Origin: Holothuria scabra
Lineage: Eukaryota; Echinodermata; Holothuroidea; Aspidochirotida; Holothuriidae
Assembly: GCA_037179385.1 (NCBI GenBank)
Contig: CM074189.1
Coordinates: 23,745,648 to 23,809,647, forward strand
Reading direction: 5' to 3'
Length of the DNA stretch: 64,000 nucleotides
Shown here: one piece after another, positions 9,962 to 21,195 of the stretch
Position numbering within the stretch: position 1 is the first letter of the stretch
How the letters are laid out: each line of letters begins with the position of its first letter
Position numbers and translations under genes: made by a program
The notes under the pieces: generated by a model
What the model was told of the DNA's origin: nothing
What the model saw: the letters and a program-made list of their open reading frames with translations, nothing else
Databases searched by the model: none

Positions 9962-12500
9962 CATAGTATTAGACCATTCAGAGTTGCATCACTGGTTGCC
10001 ATAGAGCATCCAAAGGAACATGTGTGTGCACACTTAGTGCATGCAGCAATTAAAATCTTGATTTCATTGTGATGCAAATGTAAGCATAGCACCCCATTAA
10101 CTCTGTTGTCAAGCAGCTGTGATGCCTTTTGTCTGTAAAGAAAAATGACTCTATTGACAGTTGTCACCCTTTCATAAACAAATTTTCATTTAATAAATAT
10201 TTTGTACCTCTGATCAAATTTGTTAAACATTAGTTAGAATATTGTATTTAACCAATAAAATATCTACATACACAAGCTGTATGCATTAGAAGTATAATGG
10301 CAAGTCCGTTGAATATACTTCAAGCATAGTATTGTTCATCCTCTCTCTTCATTTTACAAGCCGTATATAATCAGATCATATTTTTTCAAGCAAATGTTGA
10401 AGGACTCCTCATTGCTCATTGTCAGCTACCGTTTCGTGAAATGTCATCATAAACTTGATTATTGGTGGCGGATTTATTAACAGTGTGCTGCTTAATGATG
10501 CAAGATTTGAGTACCTTGTACAGTAAAAGTGTGCCGTTTAGGAAGAATAAATAAAACTTAGCCCAGTGTGAAATCCAAAAGAATGCCTCATTAAGCATGA
10601 CATTTAAACATTTATACAAGCCTAACAAGGGCCACTGAACTTTCCGTTCCATAAATTCTCACACAACATTTTGCATTCAACTGCCAAATAAATGCAAACT
10701 TTCCTACCATTTTTGACCTGTCTATCAAACAGTCCTAAAATTATACCCAGGGTAGGCTTCGGTGTGAATTACTTTCGCGTGATTACATAACTTTCCACAA
10801 AGTGCTGAAGGCGTACTTCACTGACAGCAGGCACAGAGACAAATGCATTAGCTTGGAAGATAGTCTTCCTTTAAATACCACTCACAAGTTCAGGACAATG
10901 CCCCAGCCGCGGTAAAGGCTCAGTAAGTTATATTGCTATAAACAGTAGATTAGGCTGATCACTGCCATTCAAGCACAGCTATAGAACGCTTAAAAATGCA
11001 TTACCCAAAACCTGCACATCAAAACCATTGTGACCTTTCGTGGACGACTCACATTTCTAATTTTGTTGTAACATGAACTGCTTTGGGGAATCTACAAACA
11101 TAGGAGGAGCTTAGAGTCATATGAAAAAATAATCAAGAGATAAAAATTTGATTATCTTTAATTGCTTTGAAGATTTTCAGTTGTCAGATTAATAGCAGGT
11201 AACAGGAGAGGGGGATATCTTGGGAAAAAGATTTTCCTCATTTCTTTTTTTGGTGCTGTATTTAATTGCTTTCCAAAGATAATGTAAAAGATACTGTAAC
11301 TTGCAACTTTTTAAAATTACGCTGTATGTGATTGATACGATCACATTAATGGTAAATCGCACATTGCTGTATTTATTAATCTTGCAGTGTACTATATAGT
11401 GATTTTAATACTCTAAATGAATTCACTAATCTGAATTTTCGTGAGGTAGTCTTACCTTGAGTAGGCCTTTTGCCCCTCAAACTTTTTTTTTTAAGTATTG
11501 TTTGAACTTTATATGCAGACCTACAAATTTGATTGTTTTGAAATTTTTGGGAAGAGGTGGAAATGTGAACAGTAAAGTTTACTATTGTATTAAGTAAAAT
11601 TGTGGAAAGCATGTTCCTCAATTTTCTGGAATTTTCAAGAGGAGTGCTGCCTACTGGCCTGCCCTCCCATTAGCAACAGCCTTGTCAGTATACATGCACG
11701 CCCTAAGACTGTTATATTAAATACTTTCTATATTTTACCAGCTTGTGGAAAGTCCTTCTTAAAGTGCTACCGTGTAATGTCTCTTTTCCCTCGTTTGCCA
11801 AAATACAAATTGAAGTTTTCCTCCTACCCCTAGCATAAAATCAGTTCATTCTATTGATCAGTTTATCAACATTTATCAACTAACTCAGTCACCGGAAGTT
11901 GTGAGGCCCTCAAAATTATACCTGGCACAAAATTTGGCTTCCATAAATTTCTTTCGGCCCCAAAGACCATCTCCTTGGGTAATGACTCTTTATAGTGAAC
12001 TTAATCCCAAAGTCATGGGGCCTGCAAAAATAATAACTTTGAACATTTTAGCTTCCACTTGGGCCACTGAACTAAAATTTAAGGCTGACCTCGTGGTTGT
12101 TCAAAGTTGTAGGAGATCATGCACTGCAATTGTCGGATAGCTAGAAAGAATATGTTTAAGTTGTGATTCCGTTAAAGCAATTAGTTATTAGTACCATAAA
12201 ATGTTTCATATTTGATAGTACTTGGATGGAACAAATGCATTTCCTATTGTATGAATTTGATGGAAGATGATTAATTTTAGGCAATGCCAACTATTTAACA
12301 AGAAATTGCCTAACTGGCTAACGATAGCCCTAATCCCTAACCTAATCCTTAACCCTAACAAAGAATACAATAGATGCAATACAATGGCAACAACCAATCA
12401 AGAAACACCTCGTTAAACAGTGCGAATCTACACATTACTTTTAATCATTGTAACAGCTAATTTTTTTACCTTTATGTGTAAGTTAGTGCATGCAAGCCCT
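9962..12500. other. Non-coding sequence
   Basis: No recognised gene. A weak - strand exon candidate exists around 11456-11520: a donor reading AAG|GTAAGAC and a possible acceptor TTTGTAG, with one open frame including SLRGKRPTQG. Support is poor. The block 12325-12356 is telomere-like (see separate entry). No transposon ends were identified. Confidence 0.35.
12325..12356 (+). repeat. Degenerate telomere-like (CCTAA)n tract
   Basis: CCCTAA/CCTAA words recur, as in CCCTAATCCCTAACC followed by TAATCCTTAACCCTAAC. This resembles degenerate animal telomeric repeats (TTAGGG on the other strand). It is short and imperfect, so an internal simple repeat is equally likely. Confidence 0.4.
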
Positions 12501-12509
12501 GAATTTTAA

Positions 12510-12572
12510 GGTGTGCGAGTGGGATCGCACACCCATCACTCACCTCAAATCACTGTGAGGAGTGTGATTTTT
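12510..12572 (-). repeat. Dispersed repeat N, copy 2
   Basis: Inverted counterpart of 3722-3775: CACTCACCTCAAATCACTG followed by GAGGAGTGTGATTTTT. Similarity extends weakly into the AAAATTCAGGG-like word read on the - strand near 12500, which suggests a transposon terminus. No complete element could be delimited. Confidence 0.45.
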
Positions 12573-12849
12573 TAGGGGAGGGGTAGGGGAGGGGGCAGGA
12601 ATGTCGAACATTGTATAGAGTAAATGGCAACCTGAGACTTTCACGGGGCAAAAATATTAAAGGGGACCTCCCCTTGTCTTTCCCCTTGCCCTGCATGGGT
12701 GCTGGTCAAATTTGGGTGATTGCATGGACTAAGTAGGTAACCGAAGAATGTCAAGGAGAGATTTTCAAGTATTGAAAATTTTGTCATTCTCCATTAAAAC
12801 CAAAGATTTTTGTTTATTTGCTGTAGATTCTCCAATTGTATTTAGCCAA

Positions 12850-13204
12850 TGTTTTTTTATATGTAAGATTAATGCCTTTCAATTAGACCCCACCCTTAAT
12901 ATCCTCTTTTATAGAGCAACAATGAAGACTATACTCACCTTTTGTTTGTCAGCCTGGGGTAGGAATGTAACTGCAAATGACTTGAAAAAAACTTAGGCCT
13001 GATAGAGTAATTATGAAAGGTAAGAAAGTGTGCCAGTCAGAGGTTTTAAGTTCAGTTGAAGAGCTGCTGGAAAGGGTAACATGTTGGAAAATTGAATCGG
13101 AAATGTTGTCTAATCATCATCCAGTTGAATTTAGTGAATGCACAGGTTGGGCAATTGTTACCAAATGTAGGGCAGAAGATTCTTTTTACCACAGGCTACG
13201 ATGA
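12850..13204 (+). pseudogene. LINE reverse transcriptase C-terminal remnant
   Basis: Two overlapping frames give a peptide typical of the end of non-LTR retrotransposon polymerases. The first has KINAFQLDPTLNILFYRA and then TILTFCLSAWGRNVTANDL. After one frameshift in an A-rich stretch (about 12985-12995) it continues RVIMKGKKVC, LSSVEELLERV and HPVEFSECTGWAIVTKCRA. The order of the helix with SxLTFC..xW, the basic RV..K segment and the HP..EF....G......KCR motif matches L2/CR1/RTE-type RT tails as I know them. It is decayed, with a frameshift and a stop after ...FYHRLR. It is not functional. Confidence 0.7.
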
Positions 13205-13420
13205 GTCTTTTAGGAAATAAGAGCATTTGTGTATTCTTCTTTTATTGGAAGTTTTTTAGGTATTTTTATTTTTCGCATTTTTAGTCTTTGATTAGTATTT
13301 GATTATGTATGTTATTACGTTTCTAGTGTTTCTCTGATGTCTTTTGTTTTATGAGATGAAATGGCATGAAATTCCTTTAACAGCCAGTAAATATTCTTAT
13401 TTCTTATACCTTATATATCT
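13205..13420 (+). mobile_element. Probable 3' tail of the LINE remnant
   Basis: A T-rich sequence directly follows the RT remnant. Its first part still resembles a continuation of the reading frame (RAFVYSSF after a stop). No clear 3' repeat or target duplication marks the end, so the boundary is a guess. Confidence 0.3.
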
Positions 13421-14304
13421 TAAACTGATAGTGAACTTCCCTTGTTCTCATGAATTGATTGTTTCACTATGTTCCTTTTGAAATTGAATTTAGCAAGAGC
13501 TTTATATTGTTTATGCCTCGACTGATGACGTAGGATGAGGAGTGCGTGACACTAGTACACCCTGTGGCTTAGTGATAAATGAAGTAATCAACTCTAAATT
13601 GAGGTTAAAAAACAGATTTTAGTGTTCATGGTGGTTAAATACTTAGGCAACACGTGTCAGAGTCATTAATCAATGTATTTAGTCAAACATTTAATATTTT
13701 ACGAGCAGTGAGGATGTTGATACTGTTCAATGATTCACATGCCTGGCTAAACATAGAAGTTTGGAAATTAATGTTGAAAGAAATTAATTTATTATTATCA
13801 TGTAAACTATTATTTGACTGCACATTAGGCCCACATTGCATCTTGAGTTTGGCTCTAATTGGTGGCATTAGAGAATTCAGCCCCTTGAATGGTGGACATT
13901 TATGCTTTGACCTTGATTTACGAATCTCGCAGAACAGTGACGTATTTTTGTGGTTAACCATAAGATACTAGTGGGCACCACCTTTGAAAGATTTTTGGAG
14001 ATTGATTTGTATTTCCATATAAGATGTGGCTAGAATTGAATTCTGTGGCTAAATTAGTTACCAAATGAATTTAGAACAATAAAAATTGGTTCAGACCTAG
14101 TGAAGTTCTGCAAGAATATAAAACTCAAAAAATGCAGGTTTAGTATTAAAAATTCCTAGACCAATCGATCAAATTATTGATACTTGGAACAAAAAAACAT
14201 GCTACATAGGTTTTTCATGTTCTGAAATTGATTCAAATCAGATTGCAAACTTTATTTCCTCTTGCAAGTTTTATTTCTTGATCATTTCAGCAGTATACTG
14301 AGGG

Positions 14305-14615
14305 GGAGAGGGGTCTATCAGATATTCATAAGGTTCTTTATTGATAAGGGTCAGTTTTCATAAGGTTCTTTAGTCATAGGGTTCATTGTTCTAGGGTTTG
14401 TTACTAGTGATCATTAAAAAGGTTTATTATTTATAGGGTTTCTTATTCATAATTGGGAAAAGGGTTTGTTATTTTTAATAAAAAAAAAGTTTGTTATTGA
14501 TAATATGAAAAAAGGTGCGGTACATTATAGGAAAAGGGGTTAGTTATTCATAATTAGAAAAGAGGTTTGATATTCCTAACAGGAAAAAGGGCTCAATGTT
14601 CCTAATAAGCTAAAA
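14305..14615 (+). repeat. Left arm of inverted minisatellite (foldback J)
   Basis: A degenerate tandem array with a unit of about 25-30 bp. The recurring words are GGTTCTTTATTCATAAT-like sequence followed by an A-rich stretch (for example AGGGTTTCTTATTCATAAT). The same unit occurs in opposite orientation at 15414-15740. Unit-to-unit identity is low, so the array is old. It is non-coding. Confidence 0.75.
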
Positions 14616-14829
14616 AAGCATTTTCAAACTTACACTTCCTGTATCTTGTGGCAGCTAGGGGATGCATTTTTAAAGTTTTCAGGGATGAAAGGTCAATATC
14701 TTGTCTACATATGTTGGCAGGGTTTTCACACATTTTTAACTAGATTAACTAGATTTAACTAGATTAGTTGTAATTGGTCTTTCAAAGAGACTAGTCAAAT
14801 TTTGGGGAAGGGATAATGAATAGGGAACC

Positions 14830-15413
14830 TTAAAGGGCCAAACTTCTCATCCCAAACTACAATTTTGGAACCGGTATACCAAAATTCTCCATTGGCTCAC
14901 CTTTTTGATTGACTGTTAATTCAAACTAGCAGAGCACCACTACTTATATAACACAGCATGAACAGTACTGAGAGTGTTTTGATTACATAAATTGAGTTTT
15001 TCTATACTCACCTTGAAGCAATAAACTGAAATTGTATCTGGATGAGGATGAATTTCATACAATTGTGGGAGGGCTTCAGTAAGAAGGTTATGAGAATTGG
15101 TACTGTTTGGGGCATGGGCGTTGGCAGGTATGGGCAAGGGGGGCACTTGCCCCCCCCTGGAAAATCAAAAATTTGAAAAAATGTATAAAAATCAAAGCAA
15201 AAACCAGAACAAAAAGTGTTTTCCAAGTTTCTATGCAAAAAGTAGGCTTTAGAAATGCCATTTCCGGCGATCTGGGAGGCATTTTGGGCTGCAATTTTCG
15301 CATGCTTTGTGTCAATTCATGGTGACTTGGAGGTATTGTCCCCTCCTAGAAATTTTGCCCCCTGACTTTTTTCTGTGGACGCCCATGGTTTGGGGTGAGA
15401 GTTTGGGGTTTAA
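14830..15413 (+). mobile_element. Family A MITE copy 4, split by a hAT-like element
   Basis: The left part (14830-15112) begins TTAAAGGGCCAAACTTCTCA and runs to GAATTGGTACTGTTTGGGG. The right terminus resumes at 15388 with GTTTGGGGTGAGAG and ends near 15413. The 275 bp between (15113-15387) are a separate hAT-like element with an 8-bp duplication of GTTTGGGG. Removing that insert gives a normal family A length of about 300 bp. Confidence 0.88.
15113..15387. mobile_element. hAT-like MITE nested in family A copy 4
   Basis: This 275-bp element starts CATGGGCGTTGG and ends with a perfect 9-bp inverse (ACGCCCATG). It is flanked by a perfect 8-bp duplication GTTTGGGG (15105-15112 and 15388-15395). 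The interior has a G-rich/C-rich snapback (AAGGGGGGCACTTGCCCCCCC) near the left end. The termini resemble the CAT-GGC ends of the elements at 37151 and 42412. It has no transposase frame. Confidence 0.92.
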
Positions 15414-15740
15414 TCTCAATTATGAACAACAAACCCTTTTGCGATTATGAATATCGAACCTGTTTTTTTAATTATGAGTATTGAACCTTTTCCTGAATTA
15501 TGAATAAAGAACCCTTTTTTATTGTGAAAAATGAACCCCTTTTTGATTATGAACATTGAACCTCAATTTTGCAATTATACTTTCTCTTCAATTATGAATA
15601 GTGAATCTTATGAATAATGAATCTTTTTATCATTTTTTATGAATCATGAACCTTATGGAAAATACACCTTAAGTTTACTGTTCATCATGTTCAAATATTA
15701 AACCACCTTCATGAATAGGGAACCTTATGAATAACACACC
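15414..15740 (-). repeat. Right arm of inverted minisatellite (foldback J)
   Basis: An array of ATTATGAATA-TGAACC-CTTTT units, the reverse complement of the unit at 14305-14615. At least nine degenerate units can be counted. GAATAGGGAACC occurs here near 15713 and also just before the nested MITE at 14818, which suggests that the MITE inserted into a unit of the same array. Confidence 0.75.
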
Positions 15741-18107
15741 TAGTCATTGTTTGAACTGTGACACCCGTTGAAATTTGCGTTTTTTTGTTGTCAAAAAATC
15801 GTCCAAGTCACGACTCCCAGTTTCAAGCAGATGAATTTTCTAATGTTTGGGAAGAACTGCATGCATCAACGATCATTTACAATATTTGTAAAAATGCATG
15901 GTTCTGTGGAAATTACATACAAAGAGGTTCATTCGACCTCACCAAGATTCTTTTATCTGGAAAAAGGCTGCTTTTTGTCTACTAGTGCCACAATTAGAAG
16001 GAGGAAACATTGATTGTACATGAAGCATGGGCATCCAAAGAAATTTTTTTTTTTTAACGGGAAAGAAAACTTGTTTGTTGATCCCAAGATTGGGACTTTG
16101 TTCAGAAAAAGGGGGGCAGGTTCATAGCCATGACAAGTATACTAAATGTGTTGGGGGAAGAAAGTTTTCTGTGGGGGAAAACTATTTTTTTGGGGGGGGG
16201 GGGTTAAGTGTGTCAAAATGTATTTAAAAAAGTCGATTTAAGGGCAATCTTATTCTCAATGGGATCGAGCTGAACAAAAATTCAGAATGACTTGCCCTTT
16301 TGCCAACCCCTTTGCCACAAGCCTGGTGGGGGATCAAGTGTCAAAGCTAGACCTTTGATCCTGAGGGTGCATTGATCTGAGTCAGATCTGACCACTCCAA
16401 TAAGAATCTGATCCAGGTCTGATCTTGAGACCAGAGCTGCAGCCAGTGGCGTAAAAAGACTTTTCATTCTAGGGGGCATGGGGGGGGGTGGACACAACAA
16501 TTTTGCACAGGGCCACTGCTGGACTCCACTCATGGCGCCAAGGGCTCCAGTGAGCGTTAAGTGTGAGGCTAATCAGGTGGGGTCCAGGGGCTGGACTTAG
16601 GGTCCTTGGTGGGGTCCAGGGGCCTTTATTAAAAGGTAGTTCTATTGACTTAATTAACACTGGTCTAAAAAAACCTTGTGGTAAAAAATTAGTGAAAATA
16701 GACAACCAAGAGCAAATCCGGCAGACATTTTGAAAAAGGGTGAGACGTTAACGTGTTTGTGAAGTATGTAAACATTTAAGGATAATTCTTTTGCATTTAC
16801 ACAGGTCTAAAAAATTACTTGCAACTCCAAGTAAGATTTTATTGGTAACAAATTTAGTGAAACTACTACCAACAGCTGATCCAGCTGACATTTTGAAAAG
16901 GGCGAGCTGAACTAGAAAGAGAAAGAGAAAGCAGTTGATGGGCAGTTAAATGTGACTTTTTTAGAGAAAGATATGTAGGCCTCTAATCCTGCATGATGGG
17001 TAACCTGAGTTGTGACCAACTTCAGTTGGCTTAGTCTGAAGTGTGAAGAAAATTTTGAAAAACACAACCCCTCAGACCACCGGAAATGGCATTTCCAAGG
17101 CATTTTTGCAATATTTTCATTTGAAGAATATGAAAATTACCTCTTAATGCCTTATCTTGTTAAAACAAGAATCAAACCTTGAAAAATTTTGTAGTACATA
17201 CTCTGCCTACAGAACACATGTTGTTTTTTAAAAATCTCAAATCTCAGTTGGGGGGGGGGGGGGGGACACATGAGGGAGCACATGGGGGTACAAGATTTTC
17301 CAGGGAAGCATGTACGTGCCCCCTCAGGCCTGTCCCCTTGTTGATGCCACTAGCTCAAGGTGTCTGATGACAAACAAAAAAACTGTGTACACATGCTATT
17401 TCACACCATCTGTGGACAAGCAGAGGCCACTGATGCATATAATCCATGCAATATGTACACAGTCATAGTGTCCCAGCAATCATGCCTGCCCTTCCATACC
17501 AGCTACTTCTGCTATACAGCTCTAATAAATTGAAATATGCATGCAGGTGGTGAATGTTGGATTTACATGTAGGATATCATCTGTTTTATGGAAGATGACA
17601 TGATTACAGGCTTGTGCATTGTCTTTGTTTTTACCAAAAGAAGCATGAAAAGGACAAAGAAATGTACTTTAATGCTCCGCATAAAAACATCTGGTTTGAT
17701 TATATACATGGTATTGTTATTAGTATGCTAAATAAGGTGAACAGTTCGTACATATGTACTTTTACGGTACATGGTCTATAGCAGTATACTGAAAGAAAAA
17801 CTGGTAAAGTAGTGCCTTTACTTTTAATCCATATTGCATCATCATTGCTGTACTCAAGGCCCAGTGTGAGGACAGAAGGTAGGCCAGAGATACTGTGGAC
17901 CTGCAACTATAGGCTTTCATTGGGAAACTATAGCCTCTCATGGCCATAGAGGACTGTCTTTTTTTTATTTCTGGGAGGGTGATGATTTGTGCATGCCTGG
18001 CTTGAGATCCCTTTAACAGGTTTTAGCAGTTCTCCCTAAGTCATTTTCAAAGATTTAAAACAGCTTAATAGTCCCACCGACAGAGGTCTTTTTATTCTGC
18101 CTTTCAG
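15741..18107. other. Non-coding or putative intron, with G tracts
   Basis: No gene recognised. G runs occur at 16192-16203 (12) and 17250-17265 (16). Around 16451 a CAGTGGCGTAAAA word resembles a hAT end and GGCCACTG lies near 16513, but no target duplication supports an element. The end of this interval is a strong pyrimidine-rich acceptor tract for the exon candidate at 18108. Confidence 0.35.
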
Positions 18108-18161
18108 TTTAGTATTGTAATTACTGATGGAAATACATGCAGTCACCTTTGGTCTATTGTG
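18108..18161 (+). CDS. Candidate 54-nt internal coding exon (unknown protein)
   Basis: It is preceded by a classic acceptor (TCTTTTTATTCTGCCTTTCAG) and followed by the strong donor GTG|GTAAGT. Only one frame is open, reading FSIVITDGNTCSHLWSIV, exactly 18 codons, so the exon is symmetric (phase 0 to 0). It is phase-compatible with the candidate exon at 7825-7888. IVITDG superficially resembles a von Willebrand A strand, but 18 residues are too few for any assignment. Confidence 0.42.
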
Positions 18162-20052
18162 GTAAGTTTGTAATTTTTTATGCATCAGCTCTCAAGAGTC
18201 ATGGACAACAATTTTTTCCTCACTATAAATATTTAGAAGAGTACCATGATTACTTAATAACTAAATATAACTTAATATAATGATATTAACTTTCATTTCA
18301 TTATAATATAGCCTTTCCTCCTATAGGGCTAATTAAGGTGTGGACAGTAAACCCATTTGTAGGATTGACTATGGTCAATTGGATCACTAATTGTCTCGTG
18401 TAATGATTTGCAACTATCATGTGTGATTAAGTTTTTAGTCATTGGTCAATAACATCATGGTCACTTGTCATGAGAAAATTCTGCCCCTTGAAACTGGGCA
18501 TCATGACTTGGCCAGTAGAGTCATGACTTGGCTGATATTTATGATAGGAAATAGCAAACAACAAACTGACGTGGGGGTTTCTATCACTGAGGTGTTCACA
18601 GCCCAAACAATGATTAGGGGTGGACCTTACTGTTGAAAATATTGAGCAATAATGCTTGTTATTAATTATTAACACATTTTTCATTAGTTTTGGAACATGA
18701 AATACTAATTTAGAATGTTTTTTGTCCCAAATATCAATAATTTGAGAGTTTTGTTTGGAAATATTTAATTCTACTGCCGCATTTTATAATTTTACTTTTT
18801 ATCCATAACTTCCCAAAATTTGAACAGATTTTTGTGGTTTGAGATTCATTTGGCAATTAAATGGTAGCAAATGAATTCAATTCTATACACTAGCCGTGTG
18901 CATGAAGGTAGAAATCAAACCTTCAGAAAATTTTTGAAGGTGGATTCCTGCACCATAAAGTCAACTGCAAAAATATGTCATGTACTTCACTGTAAGATTT
19001 GGAAATCAACTTAAGGTCAAAGTCCACTGTTCAAGGGGTAGAATTCTCAAATGCTTGCACCCATCCAAGAACTGCAAGTTTATATATAACTACAATTCCA
19101 TAGACTTTCATGCTTTGGCACATACTCACACACAAACATGCCTTCATCAGAAAGCCTCCAGCCTCATTATGGCTCAAGGGATTTGCTGCCTCTTTTGCAA
19201 AATAGAAACCAAAACACTGAAATATCAGATATTCACACACACTACACACGTGGTTCTGTTTTAAGAGCCAAGCTGAGGAGCCAAAATCTTTTTAAATACC
19301 CTATACAAGGCCCCATCCTTATAAGGATGTGACATACCCCCTACACCTAAAATTGCTAAACTCAACAACTATCCAGTTTTTATGTAAAGAAGGTGGCCAA
19401 TTTTCCGTATGTTTGTTTCAATCTGCTGCTGGGCCTCCCCCTTGCACAAACATGTTTCATTCAGTTGGAGCCAAAAATGAGTCAGGGAGCACATTTAATG
19501 GTGAAGTCCTGCTTTTCAAGTTATCAAAGTCCTCTGGGTGCTGCAAATTTGGAGAAGAGACGCATAGCTGATATTATTTAATAGAACTCATGTAAAAGTA
19601 TAGTCACACAGGCATGTCAAAACGGGAGCCAGCCGAATCCCATACGGGTCACCGTGTAACTATTTATCAAGAATGGCCAGAACTTGAAGTATCATTCAGT
19701 TCTTTTTTCTCGACAATCGATGGTAAAATTGTGGGGAATATTGAATTTTAAATTGGTAACATAAGAGTTTTAAGAGCTTTGTCTTAACATTAGTCATAGC
19801 TGTTTGCGGGGCATTTATGGCAAAGCCTGACATAGCTGTTAAACAGAACACTTTTAGCATGAATGGCATATGAATATTTTTGTTTGGATCTAATATTTAT
19901 ACACATATATATATCTACATTATATAAGGTAAAGTGGACATAGTTAGAGACATAGGCCTCAACAATGTGTTGAAGGAAGACAATTAGACTACTTGAAGAA
20001 AAAATTAGGCATTTATGCCATAGATTTGCAAAATTCTATACCAGGTGTGCAT
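18162..20052. other. Putative intron sequence
   Basis: AT-rich with no recognised repeat or gene. It contains several short open frames (such as 18980-19264) without codon-like composition or splice support. Confidence 0.35.
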
Positions 20053-20305
20053 CCAGATGCATACAGTCCCACACCCAGAGCATTGCAGTTGTGAGGTCTG
20101 GAGTTCAACTCATGGCCGATTCATACTGAAGAACTTTGTCGAGGAACCTACTGCCATTGTGCTTAGTGCAAAGCATAAGCAATGGAGTAAGGTAAACAAG
20201 CCAGTGGGGTACCTCTGGAAAAAAGCACCCCCCCCCCCCCCAAAAAAAAAAAAAAAAAATTGGTGTAAAAAACCAAGCCATAAATTAATATCAGCCACCA
20301 AAGTA
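20053..20305 (+). mobile_element. Diverged tRNA-derived SINE copy
   Basis: The B-box-like GAGTTCAACTC is present, then AACCTACTGCCATTGTGC, AGCATAAGCAATGGAGTA and CAAGCCAGTG, as in other copies. The middle holds a C14 run (20228-20241) followed directly by A18, which probably expanded from the normal AACTGGAAAAAAGG segment. The copy is more diverged than the one at 20463. Confidence 0.7.
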
Positions 20306-20462
20306 CATAAATCAGAGGGTTAACTGCCAGTCCTGATCGAGGATCTTAGAACTTTGATTTCAGCTGAGGTCAAACCAATGCTCAAGTTGGGCCAAAAGGT
20401 GGAGAGGGTGGAAATTAACTCTCTGGAAAAATTGCCCCCCCCTCCCCCAAATCATCAACCAA

Positions 20463-20953
20463 TTGCATGGTGGTTAGAGTATCCAATTAGTCAGGAGGTC
20501 AGGTAGTTTGAGTCTTGGTCGAGTCATACCGAAAACTTGAAAAACAGAACCTATACTGCCCTTGTGCTCAGGTGCTCAGCAAAAGCAATCGAGGGAAACA
20601 AGCCGTTGAGCCACAACTGAAAAAAGGCTGTGGCCTGCAGCTCGACTTAACCCATTACCGTTGTTTGGGTCCTTTTGGACCCATGCGGAGAGCTCGGCTG
20701 TCACACATCTTTACTGTTTCAAGCAGAGCTCGAAACTGCAAGTAGCTACCCGAAAATTCGGCCACAACAGCGAGAGAGACAATAGTTTAAGGTCACAGGG
20801 TCAATGGCCTACGGAAGCTGATGCGGGGCGGGCTACGTCCGCTTTTCCGCCCAATCCCGAGGCACGCAAATATGCCCTGATCGGAGCACAACGGTAAAGG
20901 GTTAAACCAGTTAGTTAGAAACTGGGCCATAAAGCTCTGCCTAACCAAACCCC
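20463..20953 (+). mobile_element. tRNA-derived SINE split by a TTAA element
   Basis: The head and body run from 20463 to 20650 (GGTGGTTAGAGTATCC, CATTGG-type body, GAGCCACAACTG, CAGCTCGACTTAA). The 3' part resumes at about 20902 with TTAAACCAGTTAGTTAGAAA and ends in CTGGGCCATAAAGCTC. The interrupting 250 bp are family D copy 1. In the uninterrupted SINE at 40378 the same position reads GACTTAAACTGG. Confidence 0.88.
20647..20905 (+). mobile_element. TTAA-specific MITE, family D copy 1
   Basis: The element is 259 bp with both TTAA borders (20647-20650, 20902-20905). The termini are CCCATTACCGTTGTTTGGGT and, on the right, ACAACGGTAAAGGG, an inverted repeat of about 13 bp. A palindrome GGGTCCTTTTGGACCC follows the left end. 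TTAA duplication with CCC...GGG ends is characteristic of piggyBac-type transposition. Copy 2 is at 49981. An open frame spans it (20661-20897), but it is shared only because the copies are related; I do not treat it as a gene. Confidence 0.9.
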
Positions 20954-21120
20954 AAATGAACAAAAGCAAAATTAGCCAGTTAACTGCTTCTGTCAGAATT
21001 GGTACCTCAATCCTGTACACAACTGACTCTGTCTGCTGGGCAAAACTAAAACTTGAAACTTCATTTGCTAACTTACAAACTCATTTGTATAATATATCGT
21101 TCTGACTACCTGTTGGGCAG

Positions 21121-21195
21121 TTTTTTTTTTAAGTGCTTTGAGACTCCTTGAGTATAGGAGCTATGAACAAAAACTGTTTTATTATTATTATTAAA
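21121..21195 (+). repeat. SINE/LINE-type 3' tail, possibly Deu-like
   Basis: A T11 run is followed by AAGTGCTTTGAGACTCCTTG, AGTATAGGAGCTATG and a TTA microsatellite. GTGCTTTGAG...CTTG...GCTAT followed by a short repeat tail resembles the Deu-type 3' domains of animal SINEs, as I recall them. A fragment also occurs at 1900-1952. Its head could not be identified. Confidence 0.45.

Noticed and set aside
14940..15325. Cluster of overlapping open frames on both strands
   Set aside because: They lie across family A copy 4 and the nested hAT-like element. There are no transposase motifs or consistent frame.
16446..16514. Small element with CAGTGGC...GCCACTG ends
   Set aside because: The termini match over only 7 bp and the 8-bp flanks (GCTGCAGC and CTGGACTC) do not match.
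20661..20897. Open frame shared with 49995-50219 (similar N-terminal peptide)
   Set aside because: Both frames lie wholly inside the two family D MITE copies. The similarity is due to element homology, and a 12-bp-scale deletion and substitutions show no coding constraint that I can see.
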